Made by a program: the position numbers and the translations under genes. 64,000 nt of DNA from Paenibacillus sp. DMB5 (GTDB lineage Bacteria; Bacillota; Bacilli; Paenibacillales; Paenibacillaceae), in contig NZ_LRAC01000003.1 of assembly GCF_001517085.1 (NCBI RefSeq), positions 1 to 64,000 on the forward strand, written 5' to 3'. The notes beneath the pieces were generated by a model. It made no database searches. It saw only the letters and a list, made by a program, of their open reading frames with translations, and was not told the DNA's origin. Shown here in pieces: positions 42,641-51,087 of the stretch (within the stretch, counting starts at the first letter, position 1; each line of letters starts with the position of its first letter).

Positions 42641-44158
42641 TTGAACACTTACCGCAAGTACCGGCTGTACACCACTGTCCTGCCCATTATCTTTATCCTT
42701 TCTTTGCTGCCCTGGTCTGAGGTGCGCAGTCTTCCTGTTGCTCATACACCGGTAGGCCCGGCAGCAGAAATTACCCCGATTAATCCTGACGCTTCCCCGG
42801 AAGCAGAAGATTTACTAAGCTATCTGATAAGCCTGAGCGGTACCGGACTGATTTCCGGGCAGCATGACTATCTGGAGAGTCCTGATGAATTTAACAAAAA
42901 GCTGAAGTCAATAAGCGGGCAGTCCGCCGTGCTGCATGGCTATGAGCTCGGAGCAATTGGCAATCAGCCGAAATCCCTTATAGCCCAGCAGCGCCAGTGG
43001 GTTGTGGACAGTGCGATCAGCTGGCATGAGGGCGGAGGCATCGTAGCGATGACCTTCCATCAGAATCTGCCCGGAACCTCTGACGAATGGAAGAATGTCA
43101 AGATGGGGTTAAGCCAGGAGAAGTTTGATGCCTATGTGACTCCGGGTACCGCAGAATATAACAAGCTGATTGCTGATATTGATGAAATTGCCGTTTATCT
43201 GGAACAGCTGCAGGAAGCCGGAGTTCCGGTGCTGTGGCGGCCTTATCATGAAATGAACGGGGGCTGGTTCTGGTGGGGGGAGAAGGATAACTTCGTCAAG
43301 CTCTGGGACATTATGTACAGCCGCCTGACCCGTACACACGGGCTGAATAATTTGCTGTGGGTCTGGAATCCGAATGCGCCTAATGAATCGTCTGATGAAT
43401 ATGATCCTTATTTTCCGGGTATCGACAAGGTGGATATTCTGGCTGCAGATATTTACAATAATGACTTCAGGCAATCCTACTATGATAAGCTGCTGAGACT
43501 TGCACAAGGAAAGCCGATCGGCATCGGGGAAAGCGGAGAGCTTCCAGACCCTGTAACATTGTCTCAAACCCAAAGTAAATGGGTATATACGATGACATGG
43601 GGGAAAATGCTGACGGAGAATAATAACAACCAGAAAATTACCAGTTTTATGAACAATAAATACATTGTTTCAAGGGATGACTATATTGTTAACCTGGCCA
43701 GCAAGGTAGACAAGACAGCCGCTGTTCAGGCCAAAGGATTAAGGGCACAGTATTTCAATAATATTGACCTGACCGGCGGTGCGGAACTGATCCGCAATGA
43801 CAGTAAGATCGACTTTAACTGGCATCAGAATTCACCGGCGGTCGGAATCCGGAAAGATCTTTTTTCCGTCCGCTGGACCGGAACCATTAAGCCTTTATAC
43901 AGCGAAAGATATACCTTTATATCCTCCTCGGATGACGGAGTCCGCGTCTGGATCGGCGGCAGGCTGATTATCGACAGCTGGAAGAAGCAGAGCGGCGACA
44001 GCCGGGAGGGAAGTATACTGCTGAAAGCCGGAACCCCATATGACATCAAAGTCGAATATTATGAGGATCATGGCAACGCAAGCATTGGTTTACAATGGAA
44101 GAGCGCCAGTCAGAAGCAGGGAGTTATTCCCCCGAGCGCATTGACTCCTCCTAAGTAA
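42641..44158 (+). CDS. Secreted GH26 beta-mannanase with one PA14 domain
   Basis: TTG at 42641 follows AAAGGAGATAACA and gives 505 residues; the N-terminus (NTYRKYRLYTTVLPII) is a signal peptide with a hydrophobic core to about residue 25. The GH26 domain is closely related to that of the preceding gene. It has PYHEMNGGWFWWG with the acid/base Glu and IGESGELP with the probable nucleophile. A single PA14 domain (about 370-505) completes the protein with no Pro/Thr linker. This appears to be the simpler paralogue. It lacks its own riboswitch and probably depends on read-through or its own promoter. Confidence 0.92.
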   Translation: MNTYRKYRLYTTVLPIIFILSLLPWSEVRSLPVAHTPVGPAAEITPINPDASPEAEDLLSYLISLSGTGLISGQHDYLESPDEFNKKLKSISGQSAVLHGYELGAIGNQPKSLIAQQRQWVVDSAISWHEGGGIVAMTFHQNLPGTSDEWKNVKMGLSQEKFDAYVTPGTAEYNKLIADIDEIAVYLEQLQEAGVPVLWRPYHEMNGGWFWWGEKDNFVKLWDIMYSRLTRTHGLNNLLWVWNPNAPNESSDEYDPYFPGIDKVDILAADIYNNDFRQSYYDKLLRLAQGKPIGIGESGELPDPVTLSQTQSKWVYTMTWGKMLTENNNNQKITSFMNNKYIVSRDDYIVNLASKVDKTAAVQAKGLRAQYFNNIDLTGGAELIRNDSKIDFNWHQNSPAVGIRKDLFSVRWTGTIKPLYSERYTFISSSDDGVRVWIGGRLIIDSWKKQSGDSREGSILLKAGTPYDIKVEYYEDHGNASIGLQWKSASQKQGVIPPSALTPPK

Positions 44159-44189
44159 TCTACTCCCGGAAGAAAGCGAGGACAAGGGA

Positions 44190-46880
44190 ATGAGGACCAG
44201 AAATAAGAAGAAAAAAACCATTAAACCTCTTCATCTACTGCTAAAATTCGCAGCTTTAGCCATCTTGTTTCTAGTGTCTATTTCTGTCTTCGGAGAGGAC
44301 GGCACGAAACGGGGCGAGGTGGAGGTAGACATGACCAAACTGTCATCAGCAAGTGATGCAGGCCCGCAGTTGCCTGACGGGACAGTGCTGTGGCAGCTTG
44401 GCAAGCAGGACGGATCGTCCGCAGAATTTGCGGCAGCTACTTCTGCCGGTGTCAAAGCCGCCTATACTGTTTCTTCCGCCTCCGGCAAGACGCCTTCAAA
44501 TCTTCAGAGCGTACCTTCGGGGCTGAGAGGGGATACCAATCCTGAGCTGAGTATCACCTACAATTTGTATAAGATCCCGGAGAACGGGGTCTTATTTCGC
44601 GTAAGCATCATTGATGCCTACAAATCTGTCCCCCAGATGAGTGTTTTCTCCAACAGCCAGCTGTCCGGCATCATCCAGATTGCCGGTGTGGCCGGCACAG
44701 ACAACGAGTACAGTTTCCGCAAAAGCTATGAGCTTTATATACCCAAAGAGCAGCTTACAGCAGGGAGCAACGAATTGAAGCTGCAGGCTGCCCGGGGAAT
44801 CTATTCGTCAAGTATGGAAGATAAGTACAACTGGTGGACCTGGGATGCCCTTAGTCTGGAATCGCTGAATGAGCCGATTCAGGAGCCCATTCATGGCAGC
44901 TACACACTGACGGGCACTATGGTCAACAATAAGCAGTTTTATTTTGACGAAGGTGCGGTTACCCATCTGCCTTACATTATGAAATGGCTGGGTATAGCAT
45001 ACAGCGGCAACGTTATGCGTACCAGCTGTGCCAGTGATGTCGGCCGCTCCTGCTCCAACATGGCGGATTATTACAAAGTGCTGCAGGATTACAATATGCA
45101 GTCAGTGGCTCTCTACCTGCATACCGGCGATATCAAGCTGAATGCTGACGGCTCACTGCCGGCGGATGCTGAGAAAAAGCTGACAGATTACTTCGAGCAA
45201 TACAGCCCTTATTTTCAATATTATGAGGTGGATAATGAGCCTGGGCTATTTAACCGTTCCAAAGCCGTTAATCTTGCCATCGCCGAATGGCTGAATACGA
45301 AGGGTAAGACCATTGCCCCGCATCTGCAGACTGTTGCCCCGGGCTGGGCCTACTGGCCTGAGTATAGAACAGATTCCTGCGGCAATCAGAAAGGGACTGT
45401 CAAACAGTGCGGCGATCCTGACGGCTGGGAGCGTGATCCTGAGCAGAGGGCCGAGCTGGAAGAGGTTACGGATTTGACAAACGGGCATTCCTACGGGGAC
45501 TCCTATATTTTCAGCGACGGGGGCAGCTTCACCGAGAATCTCAAAACCTTCGGCGGTGCGGCAGACGGACTCAGCAAAAAAATGCTGACCACTGAATTCG
45601 GTACTTCGGATTCACATGTCGATGCGTACCAGTACGGGGCTTCCGAGCCTACGGCAGCGGTATTTGACCGGATCATGCGCGCCCATATCGGTTACGCGGA
45701 TATGTTTGTGCAGCATGCGGCCTTCTTCAAAAATTTCAGCCTGTTTAAATATGGCTTTAATCTGGAAGAGCATGATCCGGCCAAGACGGAAATCTATTAC
45801 ACCAAAGAAAATGAGGACTCCCGGGTGAGCATTATGCGCAGGCTGAGTCTGGCTTATGCCACGCATGGAGCACCATTAACCTATCAGATCACCAATAAGG
45901 ATGAGCTGGCCGACAAGCTTGTCTATGTCCGGGCTGTAGACACCTCGACCCTGGAGCCGCTGGCCGGCAGCGGGGCTACATCCAATAAGGTACTGGTGAA
46001 TTTCGTTAACTTTGAAGAAACAGAACAAAAAGTTACGGTTAAGGTCACTATGCCTGAAAAGACGGTATACGAAGGGGAACGTTTCGGCGACGGGGATACG
46101 TATGAGGCAGCGCGCAGTTATGTATCCGGAAAAAATGCAGCGCCTGAGCTCGAATTCACCGAGACTTTAGCACCGGGAGAAGCGGTCCAGTATATACTGG
46201 AGCCTTCTTCCAAGGTGGCGGATGCTGCACCGCAGGGCTTCAAGGCACAGGCAGCAAAAGGGCTATCCATGAAGCTGAGCTGGCTGGAGGCTCCCGGAGC
46301 AAGCTATGAGGTGCTCCGGGCCGACGGCTCCGGCGGGGATATGAAGGTTGTAGCGACGAATGTGCAGAGCACCGGCTATACTGACAGCAAGCTGCAGGAG
46401 GGAACGCTTTATACCTATGCAGTAAGAGTTACCGGTTCGCGTCTTTTGTCGGATAAAGTGCAGATTACTGCTACAGGTCTGGTTCCGCTGGATCGTTCAG
46501 CTTGGAAGGTCTCGTCCAACATCAGTACCAGCGTATCTAATCCTGGCGGTGCCATAGACGGGGACCGGCGCACACGCTGGGATACAGGCAAGCATCAGGC
46601 ATCAGGAGAATATTTTCAGATCGATCTCGGAAAAGCCTACACTGTAGAGGCGGTTGAGCTCGATTATACTTTGTCCTCCTATGACTATCCGCGCAGCTAT
46701 GAGCTGTACGTTTCAGATGATGCTCAGAACTGGAAACGGGTGGTCAGCGGTAAAGGCCAGCTTAGCATGACCCGGATTTCTTTTCCTCAATTAAAGACAC
46801 GTTATATCAAGATTCTGCAGACAGGAGCCGGAGGGAATTACTGGTCCATTCAGGAACTGCAGGTATACTCAAGAGAATAG
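44190..46880 (+). CDS. Large secreted glycoside hydrolase-like protein with F5/8C domain
   Basis: The 896-residue product has a Lys-rich N-terminus and one hydrophobic segment (about 14-30), acting as a signal peptide or anchor. Next comes a beta-sandwich domain (about 85-235) resembling the carbohydrate-binding domain of rhamnogalacturonan lyases. A TIM-barrel-like region (about 245-600) has a candidate acid/base Glu in YEVDNEPGLF and a nucleophile in TTEFGTS, the layout of clan A hydrolases. A beta-domain, a fibronectin III-like domain (about 690-760) and a C-terminal discoidin (F5/8C) domain (about 765-896) follow. I cannot assign a GH family with certainty. It starts 31 bp after the second GH26 gene and should act on the same polymer. 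Confidence 0.8.
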   Translation: MRTRNKKKKTIKPLHLLLKFAALAILFLVSISVFGEDGTKRGEVEVDMTKLSSASDAGPQLPDGTVLWQLGKQDGSSAEFAAATSAGVKAAYTVSSASGKTPSNLQSVPSGLRGDTNPELSITYNLYKIPENGVLFRVSIIDAYKSVPQMSVFSNSQLSGIIQIAGVAGTDNEYSFRKSYELYIPKEQLTAGSNELKLQAARGIYSSSMEDKYNWWTWDALSLESLNEPIQEPIHGSYTLTGTMVNNKQFYFDEGAVTHLPYIMKWLGIAYSGNVMRTSCASDVGRSCSNMADYYKVLQDYNMQSVALYLHTGDIKLNADGSLPADAEKKLTDYFEQYSPYFQYYEVDNEPGLFNRSKAVNLAIAEWLNTKGKTIAPHLQTVAPGWAYWPEYRTDSCGNQKGTVKQCGDPDGWERDPEQRAELEEVTDLTNGHSYGDSYIFSDGGSFTENLKTFGGAADGLSKKMLTTEFGTSDSHVDAYQYGASEPTAAVFDRIMRAHIGYADMFVQHAAFFKNFSLFKYGFNLEEHDPAKTEIYYTKENEDSRVSIMRRLSLAYATHGAPLTYQITNKDELADKLVYVRAVDTSTLEPLAGSGATSNKVLVNFVNFEETEQKVTVKVTMPEKTVYEGERFGDGDTYEAARSYVSGKNAAPELEFTETLAPGEAVQYILEPSSKVADAAPQGFKAQAAKGLSMKLSWLEAPGASYEVLRADGSGGDMKVVATNVQSTGYTDSKLQEGTLYTYAVRVTGSRLLSDKVQITATGLVPLDRSAWKVSSNISTSVSNPGGAIDGDRRTRWDTGKHQASGEYFQIDLGKAYTVEAVELDYTLSSYDYPRSYELYVSDDAQNWKRVVSGKGQLSMTRISFPQLKTRYIKILQTGAGGNYWSIQELQVYSRE

Positions 46881-46919
46881 GGTACAGGAGGGCAGCAACT
46901 CTGCATTCTTGTGAAGGGA

Positions 46920-46946
46920 CCCCGCCGCTACCGGCAGGGTTTTTTG
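46920..46946 (+). terminator. Terminator at the end of the exopolysaccharide/hydrolase cluster
   Basis: CCCCGCC and GGCAGGG pair with one mismatch, followed by TTTTTT. The remaining stretch to the dps promoter (46947-47143) shows only a short, weakly supported frame. Confidence 0.65.
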
Positions 46947-47143
46947 CTTTGTATAGGAAGGCGTGATTTGCGTATGCTAAAAAAGAAGCGGATAATCGCC
47001 CTGCTATGCTGTTTATGTCAGATTCTATCCCGCCGTCAGGTGATTTATGTCAATATAGCTGTACTCCGCTGATTGTGATACAAATAACAGGTTTCTCCTA
47101 TTAGGTATGCTAGAATTTGCAGCAACAAAAGCAAAAAACAACC

Positions 47144-47199
47144 TTGCAGACAGCATATCACTGTGTTATATTGTATATAGATTTAGATTGAGTCTAAAT
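47144..47199 (+). promoter_or_regulatory. dps promoter with Fur/PerR-like palindrome
   Basis: TTGCAG (47144-47149) and TATATT (47167-47172) are 17 nt apart. Directly downstream lies the palindrome ATTTAGA-TTGAG-TCTAAAT (47181-47199), placed to block transcription. Its size and A+T richness fit a Fur-family operator; PerR is the usual regulator of dps-type genes in this group. Confidence 0.65.
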
Positions 47200-47237
47200 A
47201 CAATAACAAATAAATTCACTATAGGAGGCTATTTAGA

Positions 47238-47693
47238 ATGAGTACTCAAGTCAATAATCAGACTGAACTGCACGCTGCATTGAACCGCCAGACTGCGAAC
47301 TGGACCCTGCTCGGAGTGAAACTGCATCACTACCACTGGTATGTGAGCGGAACACAATTCTTCACCCTGCATGCCAAGTTCGAAGAGCTCTACACCGAGG
47401 CTGCCACCTATGTGGATGATCTGGCTGAACGTCTGCTCGCTATCGGCGGTAAGCCGGCTTCGTCAATGACCCAATATCTGGCCCTCTCCGGGCTGAAGGA
47501 AGCTGTCGGCGGCGAAAGTGCGAAAGAAATGGTTGCCCAGCTGATTAAGGATTTTGCACATGTCTCCGAAGAGCTCAAGAGTGCGATCTCCGCTGCGGAG
47601 GAGCTTAGTGACCAGCCGACGGCTGATCTTCTGATCGGAATCAGAACCAGTGTCGAGAAGAATGCCTGGATGCTGAACGCTTATCTGGCTTAA
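47238..47693 (+). CDS. dps: Dps family ferritin-like protein
   Basis: The 151-residue protein forms dodecamers that oxidise and store iron and protect DNA from peroxide. The ferroxidase ligands at the subunit interface are visible: His in HHYHWYVSG (about 31-33), His45 in FFTLHAKFEELY, and the acidic DDLAER (about 60-65). ATG follows AGGAGG. Its own promoter has a Fur-family-like palindrome just past the -10, pointing to induction by peroxide or low iron. A strong hairpin terminator lies 58 bp after the stop. Confidence 0.96.
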   Translation: MSTQVNNQTELHAALNRQTANWTLLGVKLHHYHWYVSGTQFFTLHAKFEELYTEAATYVDDLAERLLAIGGKPASSMTQYLALSGLKEAVGGESAKEMVAQLIKDFAHVSEELKSAISAAEELSDQPTADLLIGIRTSVEKNAWMLNAYLA

Positions 47694-47750
47694 TAACAGC
47701 TGCTTGATGAATTGCTGAGCTGCTCTGCCTGTGCAGGCTGCTGGAGCATT

Positions 47751-47784
47751 AAAGTGCCCGTGCGATAACCGCACGGGCACTTTT
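47751..47784. terminator. Terminator between dps and the convergent AIM24 gene
   Basis: AAAGTGCCCGTGCG and CGCACGGGCACTTT form a 13- to 14-bp perfect stem with a 5-nt loop. The sequence is symmetric enough to serve both strands. Confidence 0.85.
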
Positions 47785-47794
47785 GATATACAGC

Positions 47795-48499
47795 CTATTT
47801 AATGAATACACCGCCAAATGGCAGCGCCTCACGCAGAAAACGCTTGATGATCCCATCCTCGTCATGCTCCCGTTCAAAGCGGCGGCTCTGGCGGCCTGCC
47901 TGAAACAGCACCGGACCGTGGCCGGTCATTTTCCAGTGATAGCTCATATGCTGGCTGGCCAGATGATTGCCGTAAACGGTCAGCTCGAGCCTGGCGTTCT
48001 CGGGATAGGCAATAATACTGCCTGCATCCACATACAGCGGCTCCGTGGGATGCAGTTCAGCCTCGCAGACCGTTCCTTCGGTAAGAATGCCGATGCTGCC
48101 GTGGCCGGCAAATTTCACCTTCACCACATCGCGGGTCACCAGCATATTCTTCATACTCAGTACGCGTGTCTGCATCGTAATTCCATTGCTATAGAAGAAC
48201 AGGTGCCTGAAGTCATAGAGCAAGTCGCTTTTGCCGTCCAGCTGCAAGGTTTTGACCTTGTAGCCGGGAGGAAGCGCTGCGACAAACCGGCAGGGTCCGG
48301 ACAGATCAGAACGGATCAGCTTGCGCTTGCGGTACATGCCCTTGACATCCATCAGCCGGTCAGCCCTTCCGGAAGAGGGACCCTGATATGCGATTATCTG
48401 CTGAGGATGCAGGACATGAACCTCTTCGTTCTCCCCGACAGTAAAAGCAATGGCTTGTCCGCTGCTGCTGTCGCCTTCATCCTGGATGTCAACGTTCAT
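47795..48499 (-). CDS. AIM24 family protein
   Basis: The 234-residue product is beta-rich, with the AIM24/TIGR00266-type tandem repeats: VHVLHPQQIIAYQG near the N-terminus, FAGHGSIGILTEG in the middle, and LYVDAGSIIAYPENARLEL. It has no signal peptide. The family is widespread in bacteria and named after a yeast mitochondrial protein; its bacterial role is not established. ATG follows AGGAAGGAGTATGAACG-type sequence. It lies 42 bp downstream of a coiled-coil membrane protein gene in the same direction, with which it is probably cotranscribed. Confidence 0.85.
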   Translation of the reverse strand: MNVDIQDEGDSSSGQAIAFTVGENEEVHVLHPQQIIAYQGPSSGRADRLMDVKGMYRKRKLIRSDLSGPCRFVAALPPGYKVKTLQLDGKSDLLYDFRHLFFYSNGITMQTRVLSMKNMLVTRDVVKVKFAGHGSIGILTEGTVCEAELHPTEPLYVDAGSIIAYPENARLELTVYGNHLASQHMSYHWKMTGHGPVLFQAGRQSRRFEREHDEDGIIKRFLREALPFGGVFIK

Positions 48500-48541
48500 C
48501 GTTCATACTCCTTCCTGTTAAGAGAAAAACAGATAACTGCG

Positions 48542-49069
48542 TTAACGCAGCCTGTCACGCAGGCTGTCGCTTTTTCTGGAGCGGTGGCGCATCATAAAGC
48601 GCAGCAGCCGGATGATAACAAAATAGCCAAGAATAAGGGCAATTCCGGTAATCACTGTAACCTTGATCCGGTTATAATAATTTTCCCGCTCGGTGCGGTC
48701 GTTTTTGAGTTCATCAACAACGAGGCTGAGCTGACGGTTCTGCTCCTGCAGGGCCTCATTCTGGGCGCGGTAGGTCTCCATCTGCTCCAGCGTCTGCCCA
48801 AGCTGGCTCTGGGTTTCCCCCAGTGCATCAACGGTCTGGCCAAGCTGATCCTTGGTCTGCTGGAGCTCTTCAACAGTCTCCTGATAGCTCTGCTGCAGCT
48901 TGTTCACTTCGCCCGGCAGCTCTGAGAAGTTCTGTAATCCATTATATAAATCACTGAAATAATTAGCCTCTGCTGCCGGAGCCGGCAGATAAACGGACAG
49001 ACCGAGCAGCAGCAGGGCTGATAGAGTCAGCTTCTTCCATGTGCGGGTTAAAGGTTTTATGAGTTTCAT
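48542..49069 (-). CDS. Membrane-anchored coiled-coil protein
   Basis: ATG at 49067-49069 follows CAGGTGGTG. The 175-residue product has a signal peptide (about 1-36, ending PAAEA), then a long heptad-like region rich in Gln, Leu and Glu (about 50-130), with repeated LGQT motifs (QTKDQLGQTVDALGE, QSQLGQTLEQ). A C-terminal membrane helix (about 136-158) and a basic tail (RHRSRKSDSLRDRLR) complete it. It should be a coiled coil on the outer face tethered by a C-terminal anchor. No family function is recognised; it shares an operon with the AIM24 gene. Confidence 0.78.
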   Translation of the reverse strand: MKLIKPLTRTWKKLTLSALLLLGLSVYLPAPAAEANYFSDLYNGLQNFSELPGEVNKLQQSYQETVEELQQTKDQLGQTVDALGETQSQLGQTLEQMETYRAQNEALQEQNRQLSLVVDELKNDRTERENYYNRIKVTVITGIALILGYFVIIRLLRFMMRHRSRKSDSLRDRLR

Positions 49070-49340
49070 ATCATTCACCACCTGAAAATAGGTTCGTACT
49101 TACTATTATTTTAGCATAGAGAGGGAAGCCCTGGCACTTTTGATCGAAGTCTGACAGCATTTTGGCTTCTGCCTGACAGACGGTGTGTGATTTTGGCGGA
49201 TAAGATCAGTTTAAGGACTTTTACCCTGGAGTCTACAGCAGTAACCAAAGAGTAATACAGCGATTCCGACAGGCAGGTTTCAATTGGCTTTTCTTAAATA
49301 ATGAATTTAACGTATACTGTGAACGGGGAGGGCTGATCGT

Positions 49341-50027
49341 ATGAATAAATGGCTGAAAACCGTGCTGTTTCTCGCAGGCTCTGCGCTTTTGACACGTCTG
49401 ATTCCATTCTCATCGGTGTTCCGCAATCTGGATACGATGTTCCACGAATTCGGGCATGCGCTGGTAACCCTGCTGCTCTCGGGACAAGTGCTGAGGATCG
49501 AGCTGTATGCAGACCATAGCGGTGTAACCTATTCGGCTGTTGAAGCAGGACTAAGGCCAGTACTGGTATCCCTTTCGGGTTATCCGTTGGCATCGCTGTT
49601 TGCATTGCTGCTGTTTTATTTGTACGCCGCAGGGCGTGAGCGCTGGGGGCTGATGTTATCCTCGCTGGTCGCTCTGGTTATGCTGGTGCTGTATGTCAGG
49701 GGCGGCTTCGGCATGCTCTGGCTGGGCGGGTTCATCGCCCTTAATCTGTCTTCTCTGTACATCTGGCCCAAGGCACTCAAATACTATTATCTGTTCCTGG
49801 CCTTTCTGACGCTGGAAGAGTCGGTAATGGGTACATTGTTTCTGCTCTCAGCATCGCTGCTGTCACCGTCCAGAGCGGGAGATGCGGCAAATCTGGCCGG
49901 ACTTACCGTTCTGCCTGCCGTTTTCTGGGCTGCATTATTCTTTCTGTTTTCCTTGCTTTGTGCCAAATGGTCGCTTGCCTGCTTTTTCAGAAAGGAACGT
50001 GCGAAGGTTACAAGGGGGCGCCGGTGA
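49341..50027 (+). CDS. M50-type membrane metalloprotease-like protein
   Basis: The 228-residue protein has about six to seven membrane helices and the zinc motif HEFGH (His35, Glu36, His39) at the end of the first helical region, as in M50B-like peptidases. Site-2 proteases cut substrates inside the membrane. This one lacks PDZ and CBS domains, so it belongs to the small, poorly characterised M50B-like group. The third zinc ligand is not obvious. ATG follows GGGGAGGGCTGATCGT. A strong hairpin follows at 50075. Substrate is unknown. Confidence 0.8.
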   Translation: MNKWLKTVLFLAGSALLTRLIPFSSVFRNLDTMFHEFGHALVTLLLSGQVLRIELYADHSGVTYSAVEAGLRPVLVSLSGYPLASLFALLLFYLYAAGRERWGLMLSSLVALVMLVLYVRGGFGMLWLGGFIALNLSSLYIWPKALKYYYLFLAFLTLEESVMGTLFLLSASLLSPSRAGDAANLAGLTVLPAVFWAALFFLFSLLCAKWSLACFFRKERAKVTRGRR

Positions 50028-50074
50028 AGGTCAGATGAGAATTTCGTCAGATTTAGACAAAAGGACATCAATTC

Positions 50075-50117
50075 AAAAAGAGCCAATCTGCTTTTTAAGC
50101 AGTTTGGCTCTTTTTTT
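50075..50117. terminator. Terminator after the M50 protease gene
   Basis: AAAAAGAGCCAA plus CTGCTT pairs with AAGCAG plus TTGGCTCTTTTT, a long stem with one mismatch and a short T loop. Confidence 0.85.
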
Positions 50118-50215
50118 GTCGATAATATAGATGCGAACATACATTCCATGACAAGGAGTTGTCCGCCATTATTGGTACATTAATAGAAGAACCAAAAAAA
50201 GAAAGAGGTGGAAAT

Positions 50216-50866
50216 ATGCAAGCAAGTATCCAGCCCATATTTACATGGAGCCGGAGCCGGATTTTTGCCGGAGCATCCCGGAATTTAATATTGCTTGTGG
50301 AATGGAAAGGGTTGAACCAGCGTGAGGAGGTGCGCAAGAAAAGCCGCAAGCTGGTGGCAAAGGAGATCGAGCTGCGGATCTGGCTGGAAGCACACCTGAC
50401 CTTTATCGGGGCCTACGGCTGTACCGCTGAAGCCGGGGAAGGGAGATCTCTGCTCCTGAAGCTGGGCAAGATCCATGCAGGAGCGCGCAAGTTCATCTGT
50501 CTGGAGTTTAAAACCGAAGGCATGCCTTCCGGAATCCATGAGGCGCTCTGGCTGCAGTGGCAATACAAGCAGCCGCCGGTGGAACGGATCAGGGAGCTGC
50601 CGCTGCAAAAGCTGGGACTCGAATATACGCATCATACCGATGCGCTGGCTCTGGATAATTGCTTTCATGTTGAAAAGCATCTGGAACTTCTGAAGATGGT
50701 AAAGGTGCTCGAGGAGGTCCCATTGTCAGACAGCCGCAGAAGGGATCTGGTGCTGGAGGAAAGGGTGCGCAGACAGGCGGATAAGCTGCTGCTGCTGGCA
50801 GCACGTTCAGGCGATATGCAGCTGGTGAAGGAGGCTGAAGTGCTATATAAGCAGCTTGAAGCCTAG
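50216..50866 (+). CDS. Hypothetical protein, 216 residues
   Basis: ATG at 50216 follows AAAGAGGTGG. I do not recognise the family with certainty. The middle part (RSLLLKLGKIHAGARKFICLEF) and the following strand with LQWQYKQP resemble the beta-domain that follows the VWA domain in some bacterial von Willebrand factor A proteins, but no VWA domain or MIDAS motif is present. The C-terminal third is helical (LLKMVKVLEEV, DKLLLLAARSGDMQLVKEAE), like a small helical repeat. It has no signal or membrane segment. A longer frame from 50159 has no ribosome binding site. Confidence 0.7.
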   Translation: MQASIQPIFTWSRSRIFAGASRNLILLVEWKGLNQREEVRKKSRKLVAKEIELRIWLEAHLTFIGAYGCTAEAGEGRSLLLKLGKIHAGARKFICLEFKTEGMPSGIHEALWLQWQYKQPPVERIRELPLQKLGLEYTHHTDALALDNCFHVEKHLELLKMVKVLEEVPLSDSRRRDLVLEERVRRQADKLLLLAARSGDMQLVKEAEVLYKQLEA

Positions 50867-50972
50867 CAGGCCGCAATTTAGCAGGTTAAGCAGTGTTACA
50901 TACATAACAAATCACCCGATATTGAATAAGGTGCTTAACAGCTCATGTAATATAAATGTGGTAATGTAGTAA

Positions 50973-50985
50973 AATAGTTCTATTA
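50973..50985. promoter_or_regulatory. Motif shared with the 63.4 kb promoter
   Basis: AATAGTTCTATTA occurs here, about 100 bp upstream of the WYL regulator gene, and again at 63371-63383 upstream of the glycolipid glycosyltransferase. A common operator is possible. Confidence 0.3.
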
Positions 50986-51087
50986 TCTTTTTGTGACTCG
51001 GTTATTTGATTCTCATTTATAGATAAATATAACTAAATTATTAAAAATAATGGGTCTATTTTACCATATATCAAGGGGAACTGAAAA

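Noticed and set aside
46974-47072. 32-codon frame beginning MLKKKRIIALL
   Set aside because: It resembles a signal-peptide start, but there is no ribosome binding site and the rest has no protein character.
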